From assembly GCF_030643805.1 (NCBI RefSeq), contig NZ_CP094656.1:2604001-2668000 (forward strand): a stretch of 64,000 bases of DNA, written 5' to 3'. A program made the translations under genes and the position numbers. Within the stretch, counting starts at the first letter, position 1. The number at the start of each line of letters is the position of its first letter. This document shows, piece by piece, positions 7,984-17,378 of this stretch. This DNA is from Alkalihalobacillus sp. AL-G (GTDB taxonomy: Bacteria > Bacillota > Bacilli > Bacillales > Fictibacillaceae). The notes beneath the pieces were generated by a model. It saw nothing but the letters and a program-made list of their open reading frames with translations, was not told where the DNA came from and ran no database searches.

Positions 7984-9021
7984 CTACATAATGTACTTAG
8001 ATTCACTTTTTTCATTTTCCTTTAAAATTTGTTGGTGATTATTCTGGTCAAGATGACATGAAACAAAATGTTCTCCACTAACCTTTTTCAATTTGGGTTC
8101 TATCTCATGACATTCGTTGTGTTCATGCGGGCATCTTGCGGCAAATGGACAGCCTTTATGGTGAAAAGTCGCATCTACCTCTCCATCCCGGATAATCTCA
8201 TTACGATTTGCAATAAAATAATTTAAATCTTTAACAACAGAAACAAGTGCTTTTGTATAGGGGTGGGAAGGGTTGTATATAATCTTTTTTGTTGGGCCGA
8301 TTTCCACAATCTTCCCTTGATACATAACCGCTATCCGATCACACATATAACTTGCTGTAGCTAAATCATGCGTAATAAAAAGCATGGTTAAACCCATCTT
8401 TTCCTTTAACGAAAGCAAGAGGTTCAATATCCCTGCTCGAACGGAAACATCTAGCATTGAAGTAGGTTCATCTGCTGCAACAAAGCTAGGCTTTAAAATA
8501 ATTGCCCTTGCAATTGCAACACGTTGCCTTTGCCCACCACTTAACTGATGCGGATAACGGTAAATATATTCTTCTGCAGGACTCAACTCGATTTCTTCCA
8601 ATGCTTCAGTTATACGTTCACGCTTTTCGTTGAACGTTATATGATTTTCATGTGCATTCAACGGTTCCATCAATAAATCTATGATCCGCATACCAGGGTT
8701 TAACGTATCATAGGGATCTTGAAAAATCATTTGCATCTTCTTCCGGTGCCGGTTCGTTTCTTTATCGTTCAAGTCACAAAGATTTGTATTGTCCAAGAGA
8801 ATTTCCCCGCCAGTCTCTTTAATAAGACGCATTAGCATTCTTGCAGTCGTTGTTTTACCACATCCGCTTTCTCCGATGATCCCGAGAATTTCTCCTTTCC
8901 TGATTGAAAAGTCTATGTTATTTACGGCGTGTACAGAGGTCGTCTTCCTTTTAAAGAACGAACCTGTTTTCTTTGTAAATGTTTTTTTCAATTGCTTCAC
9001 TTCAATTAAATGATCACTCAT
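7984..9021 (-). CDS. Peptide ABC transporter ATPase, DppF/OppF type
   Basis: A 345-residue ATPase with Walker A GESGCGKTT, signature LSGGQRQRV and Walker B ending AADEPTSMLD. The C-terminal oligopeptide-transporter extension holds the cysteine cluster CPFAARCPHEHNEC. I use the ATG at 9021: it overlaps the stop of the upstream ATPase as ATGA and has GAGGAGG before it, whereas an upstream start at 9048 lacks one. It pairs with the 9018-9986 ATPase to drive import through the two permeases upstream. The substrate could be peptides, opine-type chelates or nickel complexes. Confidence 0.88.
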   Translation of the reverse strand: MSDHLIEVKQLKKTFTKKTGSFFKRKTTSVHAVNNIDFSIRKGEILGIIGESGCGKTTTARMLMRLIKETGGEILLDNTNLCDLNDKETNRHRKKMQMIFQDPYDTLNPGMRIIDLLMEPLNAHENHITFNEKRERITEALEEIELSPAEEYIYRYPHQLSGGQRQRVAIARAIILKPSFVAADEPTSMLDVSVRAGILNLLLSLKEKMGLTMLFITHDLATASYMCDRIAVMYQGKIVEIGPTKKIIYNPSHPYTKALVSVVKDLNYFIANRNEIIRDGEVDATFHHKGCPFAARCPHEHNECHEIEPKLKKVSGEHFVSCHLDQNNHQQILKENEKSESKYIM

Positions 9022-9986
9022 TGAACATCCTCCTCTGCTAAAAAGCACGCAGAATAATGTGCTGGTTTAACCTGTATTAAAGGTGGTATGTTCGTATTAC
9101 ATTTCTCCATTGCATACGGACATCTCGAATAAAAACGGCAGCCGGCAGGTGGTTGAATAAGATTAGGAACGGTTCCCGGGATCGATGATACCTTTTTATC
9201 TGGTTGAGTGATATCAGGTGTGGCATCAAGAAGACCCTTTGTATATGGATGATTCGGATCGTACACAATATCTTTTGTATCGGCCCACTCCGTTATTTTA
9301 CCGGCATACATAATTGCAATTCGGTCACAAACCGCAGTTACCATAGGAAGGTCATGGGAGATAAGGATAATTGAGAGATCCAATTCTAGTTGTAGTTTTT
9401 TTAATAATGCAATGATTTGTGCCTGTGTCAGAACATCCAAGCCAGTTGTAGATTCATCCGAAATGATAAGCTTAGGACTGCATGAAAGAGCCATTGCAAT
9501 TGCCACTCTTTGTTTCATACCCCCGCTGAATTCATGCGGATAGGATTTCCAACGTTCCCCATCAATTCCAACAAGCTCAAGGAGTTCCTTCGTTCGTTTA
9601 ATAGCTTCTTTTTTATCTATTGAATTATGTGTCCTGATTGATTCAATGATTTGGTCTCCGATTGTGTATATCGGGTTAAGTGCATTCATTGCACTTTGTG
9701 GAATAACTGAAATCTCACTCCATCTTATTTTTTCAAGTTCTTTTTCAGTTGCTTGAATAAGGTCATTTCCATCTAGTACGGCTTTTCCAGAAACGATTTT
9801 TCCTGGATACTCTAGAAGTCGTAGAATAGACTGTGCTACCGTCGTTTTCCCACAACCAGACTCTCCAATAAGCCCTAACATTTCTCTTTTTCGAACCGTA
9901 AATGACACATCTTCAACCGCTCTAGCTTCCCCTTTTTCAGTAACATAATGGGCAGTGAGATTTTCTACATTTAAAATAGTTTCCAT
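9018..9986 (-). CDS. Peptide ABC transporter ATPase, DppD/OppD type
   Basis: A 322-residue ATPase with Walker A GESGCGKTT, signature FSGGMKQRV and a Walker B ISDESTTGLD, in which the usual Pro after the catalytic Glu is Ser. The C-terminus has CRFYSRCPYAMEKC, typical of OppD/DppD proteins. It begins two bases after the DppC stop. It forms the heterodimer with the next ATPase, hydrolysing ATP for substrate uptake at the cytoplasmic face. Confidence 0.88.
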   Translation of the reverse strand: METILNVENLTAHYVTEKGEARAVEDVSFTVRKREMLGLIGESGCGKTTVAQSILRLLEYPGKIVSGKAVLDGNDLIQATEKELEKIRWSEISVIPQSAMNALNPIYTIGDQIIESIRTHNSIDKKEAIKRTKELLELVGIDGERWKSYPHEFSGGMKQRVAIAMALSCSPKLIISDESTTGLDVLTQAQIIALLKKLQLELDLSIILISHDLPMVTAVCDRIAIMYAGKITEWADTKDIVYDPNHPYTKGLLDATPDITQPDKKVSSIPGTVPNLIQPPAGCRFYSRCPYAMEKCNTNIPPLIQVKPAHYSACFLAEEDVQ

Positions 9987-9988
9987 TC

Positions 9989-10846
9989 CTACCGTTCCTT
10001 TCTTAGTCTAGGGTTCAAGATTTCTTCCATTGAAAACCCAGTGAAAGCAAAACCCACGACCAATGCTGTAATTAAGAGTCCTGGAGGTAAGATCCACCAT
10101 ACCCATGCATCTGTTAAAAATGCTCCGCGAGCTTGAGCATAATAAAGTGTCGTTCCCCAACTTTTACTGAATGGATCACCTAGACCAAGGAAGCTTAATG
10201 AAGCTTCAATTAAAATAGATTGACTGGCGGCCATAACAAATTGCGAGAGTGCAATTGGAATAACTCCTGGAAGCAAATGTTTCCACAAGATTGTTCCGAT
10301 TTTTGAACCTATCGACCTAGCTGCTTCCACGTACCCTTTTGTCTTTAGTGTAAGTACTTGAGAACGTATGACACGTGCAGGACTAGCCCAAGTTAAAATA
10401 CTGATGACCAAAATAATATTCCAGAAACTCGGTCCGACAAAAGCGGCAAGTAGAATCATCAAAGGAAGGAATGGAATGACTAGAATCAAATCAACAAGAC
10501 GCATCAAAAATGAATCGACTCTGCCCCCAAAGTAACCTGCTGTAACTCCTACTAAACAACCAATTGAAATCGACAGAAAGGCAGCGATGAATCCAATTAA
10601 CAACGAGATTCTCGTACCAAAAATCAACTCACTGAAAATATCCTGACCTACATCATTTGTACCAAGCAAAAACTTTCCACTTGGTGCTTGTAGAGGTTCA
10701 CCAATACGTGACATCGGGTCATACGGTGCTATGAACGGAGCGAATACAGCCAGAAATACAAATAATATAAGAATCGCAATTCCGATTAAACCGAGGTTGT
10801 TTGAAACCAAGACATTCCAGTAATCTTTCCATTTTTGTTTATCCAT
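9989..10846 (-). CDS. Peptide ABC transporter permease, DppC type
   Basis: A 285-residue permease with an N-terminal membrane segment, the short extracytoplasmic domain holding GTNDVGQDIFSELIFGTRIS and five further segments; the coupling loop is near VEAARSIGSK. Overlaps the upstream DppB by 8 bases, as is normal for these operons. It forms the translocation channel with DppB. Confidence 0.88.
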   Translation of the reverse strand: MDKQKWKDYWNVLVSNNLGLIGIAILILFVFLAVFAPFIAPYDPMSRIGEPLQAPSGKFLLGTNDVGQDIFSELIFGTRISLLIGFIAAFLSISIGCLVGVTAGYFGGRVDSFLMRLVDLILVIPFLPLMILLAAFVGPSFWNIILVISILTWASPARVIRSQVLTLKTKGYVEAARSIGSKIGTILWKHLLPGVIPIALSQFVMAASQSILIEASLSFLGLGDPFSKSWGTTLYYAQARGAFLTDAWVWWILPPGLLITALVVGFAFTGFSMEEILNPRLRKER

Positions 10847-11822
10847 TCTCTTTCCCTACCTTTGGATCCAAAAGAGGATAGATCAGATCTGCAAGAAAAT
10901 TGGCAATGATAACACTAAACGTAATGATTAAGAAGGTCGCCTGAATTAATGGATAATCTCTGCTTATTACTGCTTCAAACATTAGTCGACCGACACCTGG
11001 GTATGCAAACACTGTTTCAATTACAGTTGCACCACCTAGCATGAAACCAAGACTTAACATAAAAACGGTCGCGACTGGCAGTAAAGCATTCCGCATCGCA
11101 TGTCGGTATTTTATAACTTTCTCCTTTACACCTTTCGCTTTCGCCAACATGATGTAATCTTCTCCTAGCACATTCAACATCGAGTAGCGCATAGTCATAT
11201 AGGTAGTAGTTATCGAGATTAATACAAGTGTCACAAGTGGAAGTGTTAGATGGTGGACTACATCTATAACCCTATCCCAACTTTGGTAGTTTGCCCATGC
11301 TGTTTCCCCACCGAATACTGGGAACCAACTAAAGGTTGATGCAAAAATAGAGACAAGGATCATACCAACCCAAAAAGATGGCATTGCACTCAAAAACATG
11401 AATCCTGTAAGTAAATTAACATCGGTTCTGGTTCCGCGCTTCCAGGCAGATAGCGCTCCAAAAATGACACCGAGGATTGTTGATAAAATAAGATTCAGTC
11501 CTGTTAACAGCAGTGTCCACGGTAATCGATCCTGTATCAAGTCTGTGATTGGAACTTTTCGTTGATAGGAAAATCCAAAGTCCCCGGTAAAAGTGTTTTT
11601 GAGGTACATCAGATATTGCGTCGTTATCGAATCATTTAAACCATACTTATCCAAAATGGCTTCTTTTTCAGCTGAACTCATAAACCCAACATCTTCTCCA
11701 GCTATATACATAAGTGGATTTCCCGGCATAAGTCTAGGTAGAAGGAAGTTCAATGTAAGAATCAGAAAGATAACAAGTACATATTGAATTAATTTTGAAG
11801 TAATGTATTTTCCTTTTGTCAA
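10839..11822 (-). CDS. Peptide ABC transporter permease, DppB type
   Basis: A 327-residue six-segment permease with the N-terminal motif of DppB proteins (LPRLMPGNPL) and the coupling loop MLAKAKGVKE. It follows the binding-protein gene after a 74-bp gap that holds a hairpin, which may lower its expression relative to the binding protein. Confidence 0.88.
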   Translation of the reverse strand: MTKGKYITSKLIQYVLVIFLILTLNFLLPRLMPGNPLMYIAGEDVGFMSSAEKEAILDKYGLNDSITTQYLMYLKNTFTGDFGFSYQRKVPITDLIQDRLPWTLLLTGLNLILSTILGVIFGALSAWKRGTRTDVNLLTGFMFLSAMPSFWVGMILVSIFASTFSWFPVFGGETAWANYQSWDRVIDVVHHLTLPLVTLVLISITTTYMTMRYSMLNVLGEDYIMLAKAKGVKEKVIKYRHAMRNALLPVATVFMLSLGFMLGGATVIETVFAYPGVGRLMFEAVISRDYPLIQATFLIITFSVIIANFLADLIYPLLDPKVGKENG

Positions 11823-11850
11823 AGTATTGCCTCCCTTTTGTAGAAATAGA

Positions 11851-11876
11851 AATCCCGCAATTGAATTTGCGGGATT
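11851..11876 (-). terminator. Intra-operon hairpin between binding protein and permease
   Basis: AATCCCGC (11851-11858) pairs perfectly with GCGGGATT (11869-11876). It is followed on the minus strand by TTCTATTTC, so it is a leaky terminator or mRNA end that would let the binding protein be made in excess. Confidence 0.65.
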
Positions 11877-11896
11877 ATTCCATTCTACCCTTCGTT

Positions 11897-13699
11897 TCAG
11901 GCTGCTCGGTTACCCTTCCCTTTCGTCCGTTTTTTCAAAAAGATGATTCCACCTACGATGACAGCCACCATTAATAATAATAGGATCAGTGAAGTACTGT
12001 TTCCGTTTTCAGTTTCAGCTCCAGTTTGGGTTTCGTTTTTATCTGTTTCCGCACTAGGTTTATCTGCACCGCTTTCTGTATTGACAGCAGGTCCAGCCCC
12101 CTGTGCTGATGGAACGAATGAAAGTTTGTTCATAATACCTTTCCCTAGTTGAAATGCATACCCATCGTATACATTCGGGTTAAATGCATTAATAATTTCC
12201 GAATAATACAGAGGTACGATTGGGAAGTCCTCAGCTACAAACTTTTGCATCTGCAAAATAATTTCTTTGCGTTGTCCAGGATCTACTGTTGCCGAAAGTT
12301 CCTGTGCCATTTGATCGAATTGTTCACTACTATATCCTCCGATGTTTACTGAGCCAATTGCTGGGTCAGAGTGAAACAGTTCGACCAAGCGATCTGGAAA
12401 CAACTGTAACGTACTGGACCAACCCCACATCGCAAGGTCAAAATTGCGACCTTTGCTCACATCGAATTCCGGCCAAACTAATGAATCAACTGTAGTAGCA
12501 TCCATCGCGCGAACCTCGGTTTTAATGCCTATTTCATTTAACCATTCAGTTATGATCTCAGCTGTTCTGATTCGAAGAGGATTGCTTGAATAAACGAGGG
12601 ATTGAAGGCTGATCTCCTCTCCGTTTTGACCTTCAACAAATCCATCACCATTTAGGTCTTTAAAACCAGCTTCTTCTAAAATTTGTTTTGCCTTTTCTTT
12701 ATCAGGAGTAAAGGAAAGTTCATCATTATAAAATGTTGAGGACGGATGTATAAATCCTGGACTTCCTACTTCTGCATACCCGAGTGTTACTGTATCTACA
12801 AGATATTGTGTGTCAATTGCGTATCCGATCGCTTGTCGAAAGCTCGTTTCGCTCATTGGGTACTTTTCTGCATTAATTTGAAACAATGTAGTAGAATACC
12901 CCGGTCCGATTTCTACTTTAGTATTGGGGTTGGATTCAAATTCACCTACAACCTCTGGGGTCAAACTTGAGGTTATTGCATCCACTTCACCAGCTTTTAA
13001 TGCTGTGTACATTGCAGTCGTATCTTCAATGATCGGAAAAATCAATTGTTCTGCTGCAGGTTTGCCTTTAAAATAACCTTGGTTTGCCTTCATTTTATAG
13101 TATCGGCCTGCTTCGTATTCCTCCAACTGATAAGGGCCGCTGCCGAGAGCATTTGATGCTTCATTCGGATTCGATATTTTGCTCCAAACATGTTCAGGTA
13201 AAATTGGGACATCTGCCAGTGGTTGTATCATAAAGTTCGGATCGGCTTGTTTTAATTTCATAACAAGTACAGTGTCACTCTTTACTTCTAATGTCTCAAT
13301 ATTTTTCAAAGGGTTTGTAAATCTGGATTTAGGATGTTCGAGGAAGTAGTCTACTGTGAATTTAACATCGTCTGCGGTTAGTTGTTTACCATCGTGCCAC
13401 TTGACATTTTCATGAAGGGTAAACTCATATGTCAGTCCGTCATCACTAACTTTATAGTCGCTTACGAGCCATGGTTGGGGTGTGTTACTTTCATCGAGTT
13501 GAAACAATGTATCATATAATAGATGAACGAGTTCTAATCCCGGATACCCTGTTATGTAAGTATACGGTGTGAGGGTGCTTTCATCTTTCGAAATTGCAAT
13601 TTTGATTGATTTCACCTGATCTTCTGCAGCATCGGTGTGAATCGGTACCATATAAATCGTCAACAGAAGTGCCAACAAACAAATTATCGTTCGTTTCAA
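11897..13699 (-). CDS. Peptide-type substrate-binding protein with C-terminal membrane anchor
   Basis: A 600-residue family-5 solute-binding protein. The N-terminus is a plain signal peptide (about 1-25) with no lipobox cysteine. After the binding domain (to about residue 535) comes a linker rich in Ser, Thr, Glu and Asn, then one hydrophobic segment (SLILLLLMVAVIVGGIIFL) and a short basic tail. So it is probably held by its C-terminus with the domain outside. Most Bacillus proteins of this class are lipoproteins. It heads the dppBCDF-type genes and should supply their substrate specificity, which cannot be read from sequence. Confidence 0.85.
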   Translation of the reverse strand: MKRTIICLLALLLTIYMVPIHTDAAEDQVKSIKIAISKDESTLTPYTYITGYPGLELVHLLYDTLFQLDESNTPQPWLVSDYKVSDDGLTYEFTLHENVKWHDGKQLTADDVKFTVDYFLEHPKSRFTNPLKNIETLEVKSDTVLVMKLKQADPNFMIQPLADVPILPEHVWSKISNPNEASNALGSGPYQLEEYEAGRYYKMKANQGYFKGKPAAEQLIFPIIEDTTAMYTALKAGEVDAITSSLTPEVVGEFESNPNTKVEIGPGYSTTLFQINAEKYPMSETSFRQAIGYAIDTQYLVDTVTLGYAEVGSPGFIHPSSTFYNDELSFTPDKEKAKQILEEAGFKDLNGDGFVEGQNGEEISLQSLVYSSNPLRIRTAEIITEWLNEIGIKTEVRAMDATTVDSLVWPEFDVSKGRNFDLAMWGWSSTLQLFPDRLVELFHSDPAIGSVNIGGYSSEQFDQMAQELSATVDPGQRKEIILQMQKFVAEDFPIVPLYYSEIINAFNPNVYDGYAFQLGKGIMNKLSFVPSAQGAGPAVNTESGADKPSAETDKNETQTGAETENGNSTSLILLLLMVAVIVGGIIFLKKRTKGKGNRAA

Positions 13700-13723
13700 A
13701 TCAAAAACCTCCCTTTTATTTAA

Positions 13724-14494
13724 TTAAACGATCAGCTCTTCAAGATGAAAGTTACCTTCTCTTCGATATGCTTCAGCTAGTGCGAAATGGCCGTGAGTTG
13801 CTAGTCCATGATAAACGTGTACTGCCTTATCCAATGTCCTGTGAACTGCTCTACCTTTTTCATAATCAGAAGTCAGTTCAGAAAATCCTGGACATAGAAC
13901 TTCTAGATCATTGGGATTAAGCGCACGTTCAAAGTGATTGCCGCTGAACTCCAACTGGCTTTCAAGAACCTTCATTGCCTCATCTTTCTTATTCCAGACG
14001 TCAGAAATGTTCACAACTGTGTTTGGATGATGTGGCGTCATATAATAAATAGTAGGAATCGGATGTGGTTCTAGACCAGTCTCCTCATCAAGATGAAAAT
14101 CTCTACTTGCAAGTGCAATTCCCTCTAAAATGAGAATCATAGCTTGTCTTCGATCAGGATCTAGGTCATGAAAGGAATGTTCAGGATCTTGAGTGATTAT
14201 GATATCCGGTTTCACTTCTCGAACAACTTTCACAATTTTCTTCTTCGATTCGATACTCAAATCCACATGACCGTATTCAAAATCGGTAAAGCTTATGTTT
14301 ACTCCCAGTACCTCAGCAGCTTGTTTTATTTGAGGGCGGCTTTTTTCAGAGCTTAGCATTATTGAAGCATATGATTGACCACCATTATTTAAGTTCTTCG
14401 CAAGAGCCCCTCCACACTCTACTACCTCCATCCCGTATACACCTAAAAATAAAACTTTCCTTCCAGTCCCCATGGTAGGCATCTTTCCTTTCAT
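13724..14494 (-). CDS. PIG-L/LmbE-like protein, probable pseudoenzyme
   Basis: A 256-residue protein aligning by eye with PIG-L (LmbE) de-N-acetylases over its whole length: the opening beta strand and ECGG turn, an AAEVLGV helix, a VREVKPDIIITQDP strand and an ISDVWNKK segment. The zinc motif AHPDD is VYGM at about residues 20-23, and the second motif HPDH is DPDR near residue 120, so the expected His/Asp zinc ligands are gone. It may bind rather than hydrolyse. Start is uncertain among Met1, Met5 and Met8. It ends 24 bases before the binding-protein gene and seems to be first in that operon; TATAAT at 14523-14528 is a candidate -10. Confidence 0.72.
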   Translation of the reverse strand: MKGKMPTMGTGRKVLFLGVYGMEVVECGGALAKNLNNGGQSYASIMLSSEKSRPQIKQAAEVLGVNISFTDFEYGHVDLSIESKKKIVKVVREVKPDIIITQDPEHSFHDLDPDRRQAMILILEGIALASRDFHLDEETGLEPHPIPTIYYMTPHHPNTVVNISDVWNKKDEAMKVLESQLEFSGNHFERALNPNDLEVLCPGFSELTSDYEKGRAVHRTLDKAVHVYHGLATHGHFALAEAYRREGNFHLEELIV

Positions 14495-14829
14495 TTTTTA
14501 ATTACTCATACCCCCTATATGTATTATAGGTTGTTGTGCTTATTTTATATTGCTATTCAACATATGTAAACATAATATTTTAAATTATCAGAATATTAGT
14601 ATGAATTCCCTAGATTAAATACAATAATTGTTAAATTCGGTGTATTGCTTTCTTTTTTGGATGTCCGGAAAATAGATGGGAAAGGGGGCTAAAAGGAACC
14701 CCTCCTATGTCAAATTCAGTGTAGAAATGGGCTTATTGACTTCTCATAGACCCACTTATAAGAATATGGAGTAAGTAAACTAATATAGAAAGAGATGTTG
14801 GCCACTTTTATTTCAATTACCAATACAGC
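14495..14829. other. Intergenic gap upstream of the PIG-L-like gene
   Basis: AT-rich stretch of 335 bases. The minus-strand TATAAT at 14523-14528 may serve the operon that starts with the PIG-L-like gene. I see no open frame worth calling and no strong hairpin. Confidence 0.5.
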
Positions 14830-15198
14830 CTATTGTTGAAAATTAACCTTCAACAAGGGAATTACAATGATCTTATTTGCATCTACCAACGGATTGGCTT
14901 GTCGCAATACTGCTTTTATCCGCGCTATCAGTTCGTTCGGATCAATAGGTTTCACTGAGAAATCATCCGTTCCTAGGTTGAATCCTTTAAGTGTATCGTA
15001 ACTCTCCTCTTTTCCGGTCAACATGATATATCCAGAATGACAAGATCAGGAGGATTATCATAAATCACATTTCTAAACCTGTCATTCCATCGTTTGCTAT
15101 GCTGACTTTATACCTGTTTCTTTCAGCGTATAAAATAATCAAATCACAAAAATGTAAGGATCATCTTCTATGACAAGAACTTTAACTTGCTTGCTCAT
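14830..15198 (-). pseudogene. Broken response-regulator gene
   Basis: Starting at the ATG at 15198 (RBS GGGGGCA), the frame reads a receiver-domain start (MSKQVKVLVIEDDPYI) and then meets a TGA; fragments of the rest of the receiver domain follow in other frames, and the last third is open from 15024 to 14830 (MLTGKEESYDTLKGFNLGTD, then SVKP with the conserved Lys). At least two frame changes and stops are present, and no DNA-binding domain remains. It is a decayed OmpR-type regulator with no kinase beside it. Confidence 0.82.
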
Positions 15199-15334
15199 TT
15201 ATGTGCCCCCTTATTGATTTACATCTATATTAGCATCTTTTTATCAACAGAAAGTGAACACAATAATATACTAGCAGCCTTGTTCACATTGTGTTCATGT
15301 TGCATTTTTATAGATAGAACCATAATTAAACGTA

Positions 15335-15374
15335 AAGAGCCTGCTTGACTAGAAGAGTAGTCACACAGGCTCTT
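15335..15374 (-). terminator. Terminator after oppD
   Basis: AAGAGCCTG and CAGGCTCTT form a perfect 9-bp outer stem, with GACTA/TAGTC paired inside. It stands 38 bases beyond the oppD stop. The stretch between it and the broken regulator shows no gene. Confidence 0.75.
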
Positions 15375-15412
15375 GCTTACTATTACTAGTATGTCAGTCC
15401 CTTTTATCAATT

Positions 15413-16417
15413 TTATGATTCAACCAGTTCCGTCAATTCTGGTGCTCGCCTATCTAATAACCAACAACTTGCGGAATGAGTTCCTGATAACTCTGTGGCG
15501 ATTGGAGAATATTCCTCGCAAACATCCATCACATATGGGCATCTCGTACTAAACGGACAGCCAGTAATCTTTTCAGATAGGTCCGGTGGTGCACCTGGGA
15601 TTGAGTTAAGCTCTTCATTACGATCACCGCTTAGCTTTGGTACAGATTTTAAAAGTCCCCATGTATATGGATGTTTTGGATTATAGAAAATTTCTTGGAT
15701 AGTTCCACTCTCGACAATGTTTCCTGCATACATCACGAGGATCCGATCCGCCATATTTGCAACCAAACCTAAATCATGGGTTATTAGAATAACTGACATC
15801 CCAAGCTTTTTCTGAACCTCTTTTAGTAAATCAATGATCTGTGCTTGTATTGTAACATCTAGCGCAGTTGTAGGTTCATCTGCAATTAAAAGTTTGGGAT
15901 GACAAACAAGTGCCATGGCAATACCTACTCTCTGGCGCATCCCTCCACTGAGTTGATGAGGATATTTCTTACAACAAAGAACTGCATCAGGGATTCCGAC
16001 AAGGCTGACCATTTCTGCAGCTTTATTCATTGCCATTTTCTTTGAAAGCTTCGAATGAATAATCAATCCTTCTGCAATTTGTTCCCCGATTTTCATCGTC
16101 GGATTGAGTGAAGTCATAGGGTCCTGAAATACCATTGAAATTTTAGAACCACGATATTCGGCGATCTCTTTTTTGGACATTTTAGTAAGGTCTTTATTCT
16201 CAAAATTGATACGACCAGATTTGAAGGTGGCTGTTTGGGGAGGTAGTAATCTCATAATGCTTTTTGCGGTTACGGATTTACCACTCCCGGATTCACCTAC
16301 AATCGCAACGACCTCCATATTTTTAACAGTAAGGTTAATACCTCGTAACGCATGTACTGTAGATTTATCTGTCTTGAACTCCACGTTTAAATTTTGTACT
16401 TCGAGTAAAGTATCCAA
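15413..16417 (-). CDS. oppD: Oligopeptide ABC transporter ATPase OppD
   Basis: A 334-residue ATPase with Walker A GESGSGKSV, signature LSGGMRQRV, Walker B IADEPTTALD and the C-terminal cysteine cluster CPFSTRCPYVMDVC. It is the last gene of an oppA-oppB-oppC-oppD operon. The partner ATPase OppF, usually next, is absent: what follows is a terminator and a broken regulator gene. It may work as a homodimer or share the DppF-type ATPase at 7984. Confidence 0.88.
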   Translation of the reverse strand: MDTLLEVQNLNVEFKTDKSTVHALRGINLTVKNMEVVAIVGESGSGKSVTAKSIMRLLPPQTATFKSGRINFENKDLTKMSKKEIAEYRGSKISMVFQDPMTSLNPTMKIGEQIAEGLIIHSKLSKKMAMNKAAEMVSLVGIPDAVLCCKKYPHQLSGGMRQRVGIAMALVCHPKLLIADEPTTALDVTIQAQIIDLLKEVQKKLGMSVILITHDLGLVANMADRILVMYAGNIVESGTIQEIFYNPKHPYTWGLLKSVPKLSGDRNEELNSIPGAPPDLSEKITGCPFSTRCPYVMDVCEEYSPIATELSGTHSASCWLLDRRAPELTELVES

Positions 16418-16427
16418 ATAGAATCAC

Positions 16428-17378
16428 CTAATTCCTCATTTTTGGATCCAATGCATCTCGTAACCCATCCCCAACTACGTTAAAGGCAAACATTGTAAGC
16501 GAAATGAAAAAAGCAGGGAAAAACAGAATCCACAATTCTCCTGTCAATAAGGTAACAAGTGCTTCGGATGTCATCGTTCCCCAACTGGCAAGTGGGACAG
16601 GAACACCTAATCCAAGAAAACTTAAAGTTGCTTCCGCAAAGATTGCACCTGGAACAGAAAGTGTCATCGCCACAATGATCGGTCCTAAAGCATTTGGAAT
16701 CAAGTGCTTAAATAAAAGCTTATTGGGACTGGCTCCAAGTACTCTTGAAGCCATGACATATTCTGATTCTTTTAACTGGAGAATCTGACCTCTTACCAAT
16801 CGAGCCATCCCGATCCACCCAGTGGCTGCCATCGCAATAATAATCGTAAACAGTCCTGGCTCTAAAATAACCATTAACAAAATCGTGATCAACAGGTGGG
16901 GAAGCCCATATAAAATATCAACGAACCTCATCATCACCTCGTCGACTTTTCCACCTGCATACCCAGCAATTCCACCCCAAACGATTCCGATAATCAGGTC
17001 GATCAATACAGCAGTTATACCGATAAATAAACTGATCCGAGCCCCTACCCATGTCCTTGCAAATATATCCCTTCCTAATTGATCAGTACCAAACCAATGA
17101 TTTTTAGAGGGTGACTGACTCGCATCAAGTAATACCTGATCCGAATAGGAATATGGAACAAGGAATGGTCCAACTATCGCCATTATAATTAGGAATGAAA
17201 TGGTAATTAGTCCGCACACAGCCAGTTTATTTTTTAAAAGGCGTAAGAAAACGTCTTTTTTAAGTGAAACGGTCGTTTGAACTCGCTTTTCCTCGACCAA
17301 TTTGTTCGATTGATCAAGGTCTTTCCCGGTCTTCCTATTTGCTTTAAAACGAAAAGTGCGCTGAGGTATACTTTCCAT
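16428..17378 (-). CDS. oppC: Oligopeptide ABC transporter permease OppC
   Basis: A 316-residue permease with a cytoplasmic N-terminal tail of about 45 residues rich in charged residues, then six membrane segments. HWFGTDQLGRDIFARTWVGA marks the OppC domain and VMASRVLGAS the coupling loop. Its start touches the oppB stop (shared base 17378). Confidence 0.9.
   Translation of the reverse strand: MESIPQRTFRFKANRKTGKDLDQSNKLVEEKRVQTTVSLKKDVFLRLLKNKLAVCGLITISFLIIMAIVGPFLVPYSYSDQVLLDASQSPSKNHWFGTDQLGRDIFARTWVGARISLFIGITAVLIDLIIGIVWGGIAGYAGGKVDEVMMRFVDILYGLPHLLITILLMVILEPGLFTIIIAMAATGWIGMARLVRGQILQLKESEYVMASRVLGASPNKLLFKHLIPNALGPIIVAMTLSVPGAIFAEATLSFLGLGVPVPLASWGTMTSEALVTLLTGELWILFFPAFFISLTMFAFNVVGDGLRDALDPKMRN

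Noticed and set aside
15225-15410. Minus-strand 61-codon frame after oppD
   Set aside because: It contains the oppD terminator, and no start signal or family was recognised.
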